Below are positions 10,106 to 22,094 of a stretch of 64,000 bases of DNA, piece after piece. The first letter of the stretch is position 1; the number at the start of each line of letters is the position of its first letter. The notes under the pieces were generated by a model. That model was not told the origin of the DNA. It worked only from the letters and a program-made list of their open reading frames with translations, and did not search any database. This stretch comes from Aldrovandia affinis (taxonomy: Eukaryota; Chordata; Actinopteri; Notacanthiformes; Halosauridae): positions 1,387,001 through 1,451,000 of the forward strand of contig JAINUG010000018.1 of NCBI GenBank assembly GCA_029706075.1, read 5' to 3'. Position numbers and translations under genes: made by a program.

Positions 10106-10639
10106 CCCTGACAGAACGGAGCCCCCCCCCCAGACTCCATTAAAAGGGCCGGGGAGCTTCATGCCGAAGCGTGGCCGCCTCTACGGTGCTTTCGGAAGAA
10201 GGCTTCTCCATCTGTCTGCCAGAATCTCTCAGGGGGGAGCTGACTTTCTATTTAAGGAGAGTCCAAATTGTATAAAGTGTAAATGGTGTACACAGTTGTG
10301 AGTTTGCCTGATCTATTTACTCAGAAGGCTGGAGAATAGAGCTCACCAGAGAACATCACTTCTGCCCAATCCTCTCTCCCTTCGCTGTTTTGCTCCCCAA
10401 ATCTCAGCCCCCCTGTCCCAAAAGGAGGACCCTTTCTGATTCGGGTGCGGGGAGGGATTGTCTGCGATATCAAAAGCCAACTGTATCATTCCTGCTTTTT
10501 ATGCCCAAAGTGCACATAGCTGGAATTGTTTACCTCTGAACACGGGGTAGCTCTATCTCGTCTGTGACATCACCAGGCAGGAAAACCACATCTCAGTGTT
10601 CCTCGAGCCCCCCACCCCCTTGTCTTGCATGTCGAAAGT
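10106..10639. other. Intron downstream of the CDKAL1 exon
   Basis: Unique-looking sequence with no recognised element. Confidence 0.5.
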
Positions 10640-11015
10640 GGGGCACGGCACCAGGAAGCACGGGCAGTCACCCCGACGAGCACCCGGGGCCGCGTTCATT
10701 AACCCAGGGCCCGCCCCCGTCTGTGGCAGCAAGCTGCAGCGCCGAGATAGGCCCCTCCGACCCAATCCGGGCAGCTCGGGCCTAATGCGACCTGACATCC
10801 CTAAACAGCCAGTGTCTGTGCGCGGAGGCGCGCGGGAATGAGCCCCTCAGCCGCCCGCGGGGGTCCTGCTCCGTGTTTGTGTCATGGCGGCGGACCTCAC
10901 GGGGCGCCGGCGGTGGCCGAGGAGTTGCTTCCCCACACAACTCCGCAGGTGCTCGCCCGCGATATGTCACAGGAACCGTTTCTGCTGCACGTCTCGAAAA
11001 CGACGCGCTCATCGG
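10640..11015. other. CpG-rich intronic block
   Basis: Dense CpG for a vertebrate intron (for example GCGCGGAGGCGCGCGGG and GGGGCGCCGGCGG). No splice-framed coding matches a known protein. It may be an unmethylated regulatory island or a GC-rich remnant; sequence alone cannot decide. Confidence 0.4.
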
Positions 11016-12122
11016 TTTAGGATACCATACAAAGCGATAAGGAGTGTGGAATACTGTAGTGGCAGCACTCTTCAAGGTTGCAAAAGTGATAATCCCATCT
11101 CAGTGCTGCAATGAACATTTATTTTCTGACTGCAGTGAATACCTGTCCAGTGAATAAAAGGCAGGTCAAATTGTTGAGACATTCATGCCAATTATTATAG
11201 CCAATTATTTTCTTTTCTATACATTTTTTAAAGAGGTTGTTTTTCCTCAGTCCGTGCAAACGAGGTTGCATGTTGACACAGATGACTGGTCCCGCAGACT
11301 GTGGGAAGGGGGGGAAGAGGTAGTCCGTTCCCTGCGTCAGCTCTTAATATGTTTTGGTCGGGATGTAGGGAATAAATAGTCCATGTCTGGCAGAGGAAGC
11401 TAACAATGGAAAACCATGACCCTTGGACTTGAATTCAAGTCTGTCCTGCTAACAATTAGTGTTTTTATATAGAAGTGGCCGGGCTGATCTCACGGAGACG
11501 TGCCAGGGTGCGCGCTCAGGCTCCCGCGATGTTGTTCTAACAGCACCACTTGGCGCGTGCCACCGACCTTAACATACGGAGCAGCGGGCTTCCCGCCAGA
11601 CCCCTGCAACTGAACTAGCGTGAACCTTTATTTATTATTTCTCCTCTATCTGCCCCCCCCCGTCCTCCGCCTCTCCTTCCCAGCCTGAGAATTGGCAGCC
11701 GTTCCCAAAACAACAGCTGGAATTGAGATAACCCAGGAGAGCTGGCGTGGGGAGCAGGGAGACCATCGTCTGGGCTCAGGGAGAGAGTGGGGGGAAGCGA
11801 GGCAGAAAGAGAGCGTGAGAGCACACAGGGAAGAGGAGAGGTCTTCTCAGGCCTGCGTGCAGTTCTGCAGACTGTCTGTGGAAAAGGGATAAACGCAGAC
11901 AGCTCACCAGGGTGACACACGCAGCTTGCGCTCTTACACCAGGGTCCCGTCCCGAACCCCGTCCCGTCCCGTTTGAGAATGTGTTATCAGAGCCCTTCGT
12001 CATGATGAGCCACCGCCGTGTCACACTGACATTGTCGTTGGGTTCCAGGAACACGGTGCTGTTTATGGACAGTGTGTTTTCGCTTCCCGTCACTGTTGTT
12101 GGCAGACTCTGCATGGCGTATG

Positions 12123-12178
12123 GACAGCTGTCTTTCACCTGACCTGCCTAGCGTGTTGACAGCTGTCTTTCACCTGAC
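12123..12178. repeat. 21-bp direct repeat containing two E-box types
   Basis: GACAGCTGTCTTTCACCTGAC occurs at 12123-12143 and again, unchanged, at 12158-12178. Each copy has CAGCTG and CACCTG, both of the E-box form CANNTG. Confidence 0.85.
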
Positions 12179-12842
12179 GCTTTGGGTCTGCTCAGTGTTC
12201 GGGGGTGATCTGGTCTCCGGAACATGACACGGGCCACAGGTCGCCATCATCGAATCGCTGGAGTGGCAGGCGACGCTGAGGGGAGGTAGCCAGGCGGCCG
12301 GGCGTCACAAGGCCAGAGAATACACCTGAGTGCGCTCGCTCAGGAGAGACCACTGTACCCGGCCATAGCCACCGTTCTTCCTCCTGCCTGTGAAGGCCTT
12401 CAGTCTGTCCATGCCACTCCCTGAGGCTGTGTTGGGGGGTCCCAAAGATCCCCTTTTTGACCTTTGAACCCTTTGCCTGGTCCACAAACTGTAACCACAG
12501 GTATATCAGAGTCCTGACCTCAATTTAGATGCACCGCGCTGTCTTGTTAGTCTATTTTCCAGAACGACAAAAGCAACTAGTCATTAAGCCCTGGCATATT
12601 GACTGACAGTGTGTTTGACCATCCTTTAATCAGTTTCGTGAGTGTGGCAGATGGCTGACCACATTGCTGAGAGCCCTGTGAACATGTGAAAGTCCCTATT
12701 ATCCGGCCCAATTGTGTAGACACTTAAGCAAGTTTGTGTGTTTTATGATGATGAACCGACAACATTAGATTTCATCCCGGGTTTTGGCTTATCCTTCTTT
12801 GAGCGTTGAATTCATCTGCTGGATTGATCACAACAGGAGGCC

Positions 12843-12927
12843 CTGATGGGAATCTGTGTTTGCGTTGCTCTGATGGATCTGTGTGCGTTTGCGTTGGTCT
12901 GATGAATCTGTGTGCGTTTGTGTTGGT
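12843..12927. repeat. About three copies of a 29-bp tandem repeat
   Basis: The unit begins CTGATGRATCTGTGTGCG and ends GTTGGT. Two 29-bp copies (12870-12898, 12899-12927) differ at two positions; a more diverged 27-bp copy precedes them. Confidence 0.8.
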
Positions 12928-14744
12928 CTGATGAATAATGCTGTCAGGTGGATGAGAAGTTGTGATGAAGTTCAGCTAGGCGTCATTCATCACGGTGCAG
13001 GGGGGGGTCACAGCGTTCAGGATCCCCACCGAACAGCCATAATCACGAATATGGCTCAGCTGAACATCGTTTTCACTTTGTGAGCGTCAATCCTGTCTGA
13101 CACACTTCTCTCACATGATCACGTGCACACGCTAACCACGTGCGCGCACTGTATGTTGCTTTATTTAAGTTATAAATTATGTTTTTGTATTTTGTATTGG
13201 ATTACCCGGGGTACAATAATAAACAGCTAGTGGAGGTCGGCAGGAAGGACAGATTGAGATTGAGGACAGTAATACGGAGGGTGGAGAGCCAGTAGCATGG
13301 TGGACGAAGTGGAATTGCTTTTGTGTTGAAGAGCCCATCTTTTCTTTTTAATGTCTTATAACAGGCATTTAAAGGGCTTTTCAGTGATATTCAGGGCCTA
13401 TCATTTGAACCAGCGGATCATAACGCGTGCCCATTCGGGAAGATGGGCTTTAGCACTCTCCATTTGTTGCCATTTTATTCCACTGTTATGAAGGCTTGTC
13501 ATTCCTGTAGACTAGACTACATTTTCTAACCATTTTGTGGATGATTTTGGCTTATAACATTGATAATACAAATATTGTATATATTTGAAATATATTCATA
13601 TAGAAAAACGCCTTTTTTCATTTAATTTGACTCTCCAGATGAAGGGTAGTCACTCGACTGCGTAGCGTGTGTGTTAGTTTTTGAGAGAGCATTGTTTAAT
13701 TTTTTTAATTAGAAGCAGAAGCATTGTCTTGTTCATCATTCCAGATCCCATTTCTTCTTAATTATCTTTCCCAGACTGTTATATTTTTGGCACCTTGTGA
13801 GGACGCTGTGGACATGAAAGTGTGCAAATCGAATTTCTCTGACCCACAAGTGTGAAAGCAGTGGGTGTTGCTTCTTGTCGGTTCATGAAGCAATTAGCAA
13901 TTAATGGGATTCCCACATAGGCACTGGAATATAGAGCCAATGAATGAAAGTGTCATCTCTCTGCTTTGCTGTGCAATGGCGGTGGCAAATGTGTGGGCTG
14001 TATCTTCCTTTAAGGTGGAATTACTCATAATAATTACAATAATAATTGAATTCAGTGCTACCATTAACTGCACTATCCTTTTATACAAAATCTAAATACA
14101 GAGTTCATTTATTAATTCCAAAAAAGATTTATTTTTTCCCCTCAAAACAAAAGCATGGTTGTCATATTTTTGGATTGCACACCTTGAATTTGTGTAATTG
14201 CTCATCTGTGACTCTTCAAAATCCAATTAATTTTGTTTCAAATGTAGACATTTATTTAAATGAAATGTTCATATAGACCTGCTTATAAAGACAGCAATAT
14301 AGATCTGTTTAGAGTTCTGTTTACAGTCTGCCAGTGTTTGTTCTTCCCTGAAAATGTGCCGTCTAATTCCCTGTCTAATTCCAGTCTAATTGCTGAAATA
14401 AGGTGGAGATTACGGCGGCCGATCTCGAGTCAGAAATCCACGGGAGCAGACTGCCTTTATTGCGCCTCTGCTCATAACTTGAGGATATTGGGGAAAAAGT
14501 CTGTTTTCTTGCATTTGTAGTGCAACGTTACAGAGAAAGCATCAGTCCTTAATCCGAGACGGGTTTAGGCCGTCTGATCGGTCAAGTTAGCATACTCTTT
14601 TCATTACTGCTCCTATTGCTACCGCTATTACCGCTAGCGCTGCCAAGAGTTTATTTTCATCTGCGGGATTAGAGCGGACGTAGCTGCGGTGAGCTGTTCC
14701 ACAGCAGCTGACTGGTCCTCTCCTGGGCTCCTGTTGTTGGCGAG

Positions 14745-14792
14745 GACAATAACCCTCCTAAAGCATATGACAATAACCCTCCTAAAGCACAT
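14745..14792. repeat. 24-bp tandem duplication
   Basis: GACAATAACCCTCCTAAAGC plus four bases is repeated head to tail, with one difference (CATAT versus CACAT). Confidence 0.9.
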
Positions 14793-15949
14793 GTTTCCTG
14801 CTGGCATTTTTATGTTTATGATCTATCGCCACTATTTTAACGATTGTCATTTTTTTAGGGCCTGTGTATTTTGATACTCCGTGGAACATGGTGACCATGG
14901 TCGCAGGGGAGGGTATTTTGAATATTAAAATGTGCTTAATTTGGATTTTTTCGGTGAGCTACACTGTGGAGTTTGTCTGGGTGTCGTTGTCTTTTTGAGG
15001 TGTGGTTAAAAGCAACTACAGGGACTGCCAGTGATTTTGAAAACATTCGCCAGGTTAAAGAAAAAACCCCAAGCAACGCATGGCGAGCTAGCCGGCAGAC
15101 ATGGCGCGACTCCATTTCGTTGTGATTCTCAGAGCCCATCTTTAGGAAGTTTGAGCTGTTCTCAGAGATGCCCGATGTGCGGGAGGCGGCCCTTCTCAGC
15201 TCATCGCCAGCTCGCCGCTTTCGGACTCCGAAAACCGCCGTCCACGCTCCCAACGGCAGCCCCGCAGGAAGTCCTCCGAACACGCAAAGGGTCACGTGGT
15301 CGCATCAGGTTCGAGCACCCTGCTTCACCTCCGTAGTCTGCCCGGCGACTGAGCGCCCAGCTGTAGCGGTGGCTGTTTCCCTTTGCGTCACTCTCTAAAC
15401 CAACTGAACTCCCACACTAATGGATCCCCTCTCACCAGGAGCTCCTATGCACATGCTACGGATAATTGCAGGACTTTGATCTTTGGTGCTGCTGGACTCC
15501 ACTGCCTCATTTTCAGCTGTGGAGGCCCCGCGCTCTGTTTGAACTGCACCAATCGGAGGTCTAGAGAAGGTCCATTTGATCTTCATGATGGCTTCAGCTG
15601 CATTCTCTAGTATCATTTTCCCTTGCTGACATGATAGAGAGTGGACGTCTTTTCTCCCCGGCTTTTACGCTCTGCGGTCTCAGAGGGAGGCGGGCAAACA
15701 GACACGTATGGATCTGAGCTGTGATCCGAGCCGAGTCACGTGATCCTAGTTCTCCGTCGCGGGGGTCATATGACTTTAGTTAGTGGCCTTGGTGGAGTTC
15801 CCAGGCTGGTGTTTTTGTGGCAGGGCAAGATGTTTGTCTACCATGCAGTATCCTTCCACTCTGGTGGAGGATTACAGAAAGGCTGTGGAGTCGTGCTCAT
15901 AAAAGCATGCGTAACCGATCATGTGCTGTCTGGAGCAGTGCAGCCGGAT

Positions 15950-15951
<2 letters not shown>

Positions 15952-15996
<45 letters not shown>
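15952..15996. repeat. (GT)n microsatellite
   Basis: About 22 uninterrupted GT units. Confidence 0.97.
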
Positions 15997-16002
<6 letters not shown>

Positions 16003-16473
16003 TGACCACGCGATTCTGCCAGGCTGTGGAGCAGTTTGACGTCTCGCCCTCCTAACACAGAGTAGAGTTTCAGTTACAGGCCTCAGTTTCATTCTCAGCC
16101 TGAAAACAAAGGTGTCTGTGACCGCTGTCGCCTGTCTGTAATCGACACGGAGCCGGCCACGCCGACGACTGACAGACCTGCTCCTCGCTCAAGATGCAGG
16201 CCCCCGCTTTGTGCTTCCATCCCTCCCTCCCTCCCTCTCCTTCTGCTGATTCTTCTCTCTTTTTTTGTCGTGGAGGCAGTTAGACCTGCCAGCGGTTTGA
16301 AAGAGCTGTATGAAAGAGTCTGGGTTTCCTTTCATATGCGACGGGCTCGCGTCTGGGTCTGGTCTGCGGGTCACACGAGGTGAGGCTGTTTTTTTTCCTC
16401 CAGCGTTCGCTACCTCACATAAACCAGCTCTGCCTAACCTGCCCTCCTCTGCTGCTGGACTGGAGCCATGCTC
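15997..16473. other. Intronic sequence between simple repeats
   Basis: No gene seen; a (CCCT)n patch lies at about 16218-16240. Confidence 0.5.
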
Positions 16474-17120
16474 GAGAGCTCTCTCTCTCTCTTTCTCCCT
16501 CTCCCCCTTCTCTCTCTCTCTCTCCCTCTCCCTCCCTCTCTCTCCCTCTTCCCCTCTCTCTCTCCCTCCCTACCTCTCTCTTTCTCTTTCTCTGCCTTTC
16601 TCTCTCCCCCTCTCTCTCTCTTTCTCCCTCTCCCCCTTCCCCCTCTCTCTCTCTCTCTCCCTCCCTCTCTCTCCCTCTTCCCCTCTCTCGCTCTCTCCCT
16701 ACCTCTCTCTTTCTCTTTCTCTGCCTTTCTCTCTCTCTCTCTCCTCCCTCCCCCTCTCTCTTTCTCTCTTTCTCTATCTGTCTCTTTCTCTCTCCCTCTC
16801 CCTCTCTCTCCCCCCTCTCTTTCTCTGTCTTTCTCTCTTTCTCTCTCACTCCCCTCCCTCCCCTCTCTATTTCTCTCACTCTCACTGCATCCCTCCCTCC
16901 TCCCAGCCCCCACCCTACCTCTCACTCTCGCTCTCTCTCACTCTCACTCCCCCTCCCCTCTCTCCTCTCCCCACTACATCTCTCTCTTCCCCCCTTCCCC
17001 CCACCCTCCCTCTCTCTCTCCCTCCCTCCCCCCACCCTCCCTCTCTCTCCCACCCTCCCCCCACCCTCCCTCTCTCTCTCTCCCCCCACCCTCCCTCTCT
17101 CTCCCTCCCCCTCTCTCCTC
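16474..17120. repeat. About 650-bp polypyrimidine tract, (CT)n/(CCCT)n
   Basis: Almost only C and T on the plus strand (few exceptions such as CACT and GCAT), built from CTCTCTC, CCCTC and TTTCTC blocks. Higher-order units of roughly 150 bp recur (TACCTCTCTCTTTCTC followed by TTTCTCTGCC occurs twice), so part of it grew by duplication. Long open frames on both strands here are composition artefacts (Leu/Ser/Pro or Arg/Glu), not genes. Confidence 0.95.
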
Positions 17121-17278
17121 CAGCGAGTTAAGGCAGGGCCTAAGGAGCCCTGTGAGGACACAGAGAGATGAAAACAGGAGGAGCCCCGAGTCTGCAGTGG
17201 GACCTTCGCAGAACCTTGACCGGCTTGGAATCAGAGCAGCTTTCTATATCAGGCCTGACTTCCTCCCTGAGAGTGACC

Positions 17279-17664
17279 CACACACACACACAGTCACATA
17301 TGTAACACACACACACACACATCTAACACACAGTCACAAATCTAACACACACACACACACACACACACACATCTAACACACAGTCACACATCTAACACGC
17401 ACACACAGTCACACATACACACATACATCTAACGCACACACGCACAGTCACACAGTCACACATCTAACACGCACACACAGTCACACACATACACACATCT
17501 AACGCATGCACACACAGTCACACACATTCACACATCTAACGCACCCACGCACACACAGTCACACATCTAACACACACATACACACACAGTCACACACATA
17601 CACACATCTAACACACACACACACACAGACATACACGCATCTAACACACACACAGTCACACACA

Positions 17665-17703
<39 letters not shown>

Positions 17704-17870
17704 GATACAAGCACACACGCACACATGCTCTCACAGAGACACACAAAAACAGTTACAGATGCACACGCACACATACGTACACACATTCACACATAGACAC
17801 ACACAGAAACACACCTACACACATGTTAACACAGATGCACACACACGCACACAGACACAAAGAGAGACAC
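17279..17870. repeat. CA-rich minisatellite
   Basis: Irregular repeats of the pattern CATCTAACACACACACA followed by CAGTCACACA extend for about 400 bp, then grade into plain CA repeats with CAGA interruptions. Confidence 0.93.
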
Positions 17871-17924
17871 ACAGGCACACAGACAGGCACGTGTGTGCAC
17901 AGACAGAGTGGGAGATACACACTC

Positions 17925-18024
17925 ACAAAGGGAAAGAGAGAGGGAGATCAAGACCCAGAGACAGAGAGAGAGAGGGAGGGATGTAGGGAGAGGGAGAGGG
18001 AGACAGACAGAGAGAGAGAGAGAG
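17925..18024. repeat. GA-rich low complexity tract
   Basis: AGAGAGAGGGAG-type purine sequence closes the simple-repeat block that starts at 16474. Confidence 0.9.
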
Positions 18025-19531
18025 TTTTACAGTGAGTGTTTACTCTAGGACTCACTGAGTCATCACCATACCCGCTCCTCCACAGGCAGAGCCAAACGTA
18101 CAGTCAGTGTTATGTTCCTGTTTTTGTCTGCATTCAAAGAGGCCTTTTCGAAGCCGCGGACAAATCAAACACGAGCAGCAGCTGGCTGGAGACGCGTTGA
18201 CAAGGTCAAACAGAGTTCAAAGAGACGGTGAGAAAGTCACTCTGCAGACGCCAGCCAGGCCCCCTTTATTAAAGCTGAACGTGGCGCTTTCACTACATGA
18301 GAGATTCCAAACATTCATTGGATAAGCGGCAGAGATAAAGAGCGCTGGAGCTAGCCCACCCTGCCCGAACGCTTCCTCACAAAAGGTTCCCTTTCTCTGC
18401 GGGACCGGCAGGCTTTTTTTTTTTCCTTCCTTTTTTTTGCCACGATTTGCATTTCGCTCAAACCGCCAGCGCCCACATGCAAAGAGCCCACGCAGGAGGC
18501 CACGCTGGACCCCTTGCACTCTTTCCTCTCTCTGATCCCTCGGGTGTAAGTTTGAAAATGAGACTCGTGTCACTCGTGAAAGTGAATACTTTCCCCCTCA
18601 AATATATATAATTAATAATAATGATAATAATAATACAAATAATATGAACCGTTATTCTTGGCCTCCTATGGTGAAACCGTGGTTGCTAAGATATTCTCGC
18701 TCTTGTGTAATATAAAATATTTGCTACTTATTTGGTAAAGGATGATTCAGTGTTTGCCCCCAGATATTGATACAAAACAAGTGTGCGAGTCCCTGGATCA
18801 GTATGATGGCATCCGGTTGCCCCTGTATATACAGTATGTACAGGTTAAACTGCTGCAGCAGTTCTGTGATCAGTATGAGCCGCTCATCTTGGTCTCAGCC
18901 ACAGCACCGGGACCAGGATCGGCCCGGCGGTGAGATCATTCCCCGCTCGGGCATTAAGAGACCACCGCTATTACAATCAGCCACTCGCCAATGGAATTAA
19001 AGTGATTTACAATCAGAGGCACCCATTAGAATAAATGACATGTGCTGATGATCAATGTGACAGTAATGTGGAGCAAATGGAGCCTCATCACCTTTTTAAC
19101 TGTAATCCGCTGTGCTGGGATGAAACCGTCTATATGTACAGTAGGTCCTTACGTCTCGAGGAATTCATTAACGACATCACTGACTGGGCTAGTAATCAGT
19201 CTCTGCTTCGGCTCAATATTCATTAACTGTACTCCCATACATAATTCTGTACTTAAAAGATGTATTGTTTTATTAAAATGGTTAATTTGCTTTACTTTAT
19301 GAAAATAGACTTTTGCAATCAATTAAAATCACATTATTTGAATTTTGCTTCATGTAATCACATGTGAACAAATCCAATTATACAAAGATCTAAGAAATTA
19401 CCAGCTGCAGGGGAGTGGGTTTTAGCACTAAGAGAAAAAGAGAGTGACAGAGCAGTGCAAGCCCATGTTCTCGCTGTGTTTTCCAACTCAAACTCAGTGC
19501 GGATTTAAGTTCAGAGTAGCAGAAAGACTGA
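18025..19531. other. Low-repeat intron; candidate regulatory sequence
   Basis: No exon or transposon. It includes an exact POU octamer ATTTGCAT (18445-18452), GATAAG motifs near 18322-18340, an (AAT)n stretch at 18608-18642, and an AT-rich block at 19030-19420 with several ATTA cores. These motifs are short and occur by chance, so this is only a pointer to possible conserved non-coding DNA. Confidence 0.35.
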
Positions 19532-20100
19532 GGGCCAGACTTACTAAAGGATCGCAACTGCTTTTCCAATACAAAAGCTTTCGCTACAAGGTTGCAATAT
19601 CTATGTCGGATTTACTAAACGGCCACAGTGGGTCAAACCGCTATTAGGATGTAATATGCGGTGGTTACGTCACTTTACGACCTTTCCCCTAGATACATCT
19701 TTTCATGCATATGTATGCCTGGGGAGATCAGGGTGGAGATTTAGTAAATTAGGTCAATTAAGTATTCAGTCTGATTTACTAAAGCAAGCTTAATTGCGAC
19801 TCTCCTCTTTGCAGAGAATTTTAAGAAAGCCTGAAAGCAGGCGGTATTTTACTGAGCGCTGATGTAGCCTACGCATTTCACAGTCTGCGTTTTCTATTGT
19901 GCTTTCTGAGGTGCTAGTTGCTATCCCAGCGTTGCAAAACCATTGTTGCAATGTATCCCGGTTTATGTCATGGCAGCTTTATTTTCAGGAATACCTGTAT
20001 CTACAGACAGCCAAGTAACAGAACTATGGAAAAACCAGCTGTTAGGTAAGGCCTTGAAAGTATTGTTTCAGAATTCTAAATATATATCCTGTATAACATA

Positions 20101-20885
20101 CACTACTAAAAGTTTTAGAACATCCCTATTTTCCATTTTTTTACTGAAATGTAAGCAGTTTAAGTCCAGTGAATAACCTGAAATGGTACAAAGGTAAGTG
20201 GTAAACTACCAGAGATAAAAAAAAAAAAAGTTTAAGTTGCCAAAAACGGAAAAATAATGTAAATTTCAGAGTTATAAAAAAGGCCCTTTTCAGGGAACAA
20301 ATAATGGGTTAGCGTGGGTTAACAGTCACTCTGTGCAAGTCGCCGACTCTGGATTCAGCAAAAGAGTCCCAGACCATCATGCTTCCTTCTCCATGTTTGA
20401 TAGTTGGTGTCACAAACTGAGGAACCATCCTTTCGCCTACTCGACGGCCTACAAAAACCCTACAAAAAATGTTGATTAATCGGTCCATAAGACCTCCTTC
20501 CAGTCTTCAGTAGTCCACTGGCGGTGCTTCATGGCCCAGGCAAGCCTATTTTTCTTATTTTGCCATCTTAGCAATGGCTTTCTTACTGCCACTCCACCTG
20601 TCAAACCTGCAACTTGAAGTCTTCTCTTCACAGTTGAAACTGAGACTTCCTTACTTCGACCAGTGTTAAGCTGTGCTTGACGCTGTTGTCCTGTGACGCA
20701 AGCCTATAACGCAAGCTGTTGACTCTCAGAAACTTGTCTTCTGATTTTGTTGTGGCTTTGGGTCTGCCAGACCTCTTCCTGTCAGAGTTTCCTCCAGTTT
20801 ACAAGTGCCTTTTGATGGTGTAAGAAACCACTCACTGCCACAAAAAAAATCATTATTTTTCAGTTTTTGGTAACATAAACATTAT
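20101..20885 (-). mobile_element. Tc1 relic, same family as the 38680 element
   Basis: It starts after a TA with CACTACTAAAAGTTTTAGAA, close to the terminus at 38680. From about 20325 the minus strand matches the transposase of the 38680 copy (for example the reverse complement of GGATGGTTCCTCAGTTTGTG). The other terminus is missing; the sequence ends where the next element begins. Confidence 0.8.
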
Positions 20886-20891
20886 TATATA

Positions 20892-21440
20892 CACTACCGT
20901 TCAAAAGTTTGGGGTCACCTGCTAAACTATTTTTATCTCATAATTGACAATGCTTTACACCGTATACATTTCTGTAAATGCTTTAAAATGAAAATGAATT
21001 AAAACACATGTAACAATGAATAAAATGAACATCAAAGAAATGTTCAAGAAAATTATATTGAAAATTGAATCTTGGATTCCTCAACATAGTCACCCTTTGG
21101 TGTTAGCCTCACAAACAGTGGCCATTCGGTTAATAAGTTTTACAGGAAATCACCCGACATGTTTTCCCAGCTATCCTGCAGCAATTCCCAGAGAAACTTG
21201 TGGGTTGCTTTGCTTTGACTCTTCCTTTCCAGTTTGTCCCATACAAGTTCTATGGGATTGAGGTCTGGACACTGGGCAGGCCAGGTCTTTAGTTTGAGTT
21301 GTTGTTCACATTCCTCCTTCACCAGATAGTTCTTGCACAACTTCAAGGTGTGTTTCGGGTCGTTATCTTGCTGAAGAATGAAAGTGCCCGATTAGCCATA
21401 GTCCAGATGGAAGGTGACCCCAAACTTTTGAACGGTAGTG
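20892..21440 (-). mobile_element. Tc1-derived short element, 549 bp, intact ends
   Basis: Perfect inverted termini (CACTACCGTTCAAAAGTTTG and the next 9 bases) are flanked by TA on both sides. The inside keeps only the C-terminal third of a Tc1 transposase on the minus strand: WPAQCPDLNPIELVWDKLER and THKFLWELLQDSWENM. The aspartate catalytic sites are gone, so this is a non-autonomous deletion derivative. A sister copy lies at 23956. Confidence 0.9.
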
Positions 21441-21784
21441 TATAAATATATATTTATTTTTTATAAACCGCAGGATTTAAATTGACCAACCTATCATTAG
21501 CTAGCAGTCAGTATAAAAATGCAGTTCTGAATTTGAGCAATTGTCTTATTGTGCGTATGTCATATTGTGCCTTCTCCGATCACAAGTTCAGCAGTGTCTA
21601 TTCTTTATCCTTATTCTAATATTCTCTCCTCGGTTGGATCACCGCCTGTGTCTTTTTCCTGCATTATGTTGTAGGAAGATTTTTCTTTTGGACGCCAACT
21701 GACATCATGTCATTTCTTTACATAATTTTATGTTCATTTTGTTATGCCTAATATATATATATTTTGTGGCTGTGCCTTATTGAC

Positions 21785-21885
21785 CATTACCTGTATTTCC
21801 TGATCTGTAAATTTAAGTTTCCTTTTTCTTGTGGTTCCCTCGCTACTTGTGCCTGGTGTCCATTTCTTGGTGCATTCTAATCTGG
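21785..21885 (-). pseudogene. Harbinger Myb/SANT-like protein fragment
   Basis: The minus strand reads TRKRKLKFTDQEIQVMV, which resembles the opening of the first helix of Harbinger-associated Myb-like proteins and the related NAIF1 domain (KKRKPKF-E-E-VL). Stops follow within about 15 codons. These proteins bind the transposon ends and bring the nuclease in. Only this short piece is recognisable. Confidence 0.5.
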
Positions 21886-22094
21886 ACGTGTAAGCGTGCC
21901 ATATTGTTTCAGAACCTTTTTTATGGGTGTCTACTACCGCAGAATTGCGAATGAGGGGGACTCATTTATTTGATTATGTACTTAGAACATGTCTTAGTAA
22001 ATTGATTGTTAATGTGTCGTTATATGTGACCACAAAAGAGCCGCATTGTAGAGACTGCTTTTGCGCTGCAACAATTTCCTTGGTAAATCTGGCC

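Larger units (their letters stand above)
11016..15951. other. Long intronic stretch, mostly unique
   Basis: No exon or transposon identified over about 4.9 kb. It holds small local duplications at 12123-12178, 12843-12927 and 14745-14792, and GC-rich patches at about 11500-11600 and 15100-15300. The 13.1-14.3 kb part is AT-rich with several TAATTA-type motifs, the composition of many developmental enhancers, but that is weak evidence. Confidence 0.45.
19532..22094 (-). mobile_element. Decayed PIF/Harbinger transposon, invaded by two Tc1-type elements
   Basis: The left end reads GGGCCAGACTTACTAAAGGA, and the right end on the opposite strand reads GGCCAGATTTACCAAGGA: diverged inverted termini of a type common in fish Harbinger elements. 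Between them, on the minus strand, is a fragment of a Myb/SANT-like DNA-binding protein. The element is split by Tc1-type insertions at 20101-20885 and 20892-21440. No nuclease frame was recognised and the target duplication is not clear, so the superfamily call is likely but not certain. Confidence 0.6.

Noticed and set aside
16310-17376. Open frames of 150-300 codons on both strands
   Set aside because: They arise from the CT/CCCT tract and give only Ser-Leu-Pro or Arg-Glu repeats in all frames.
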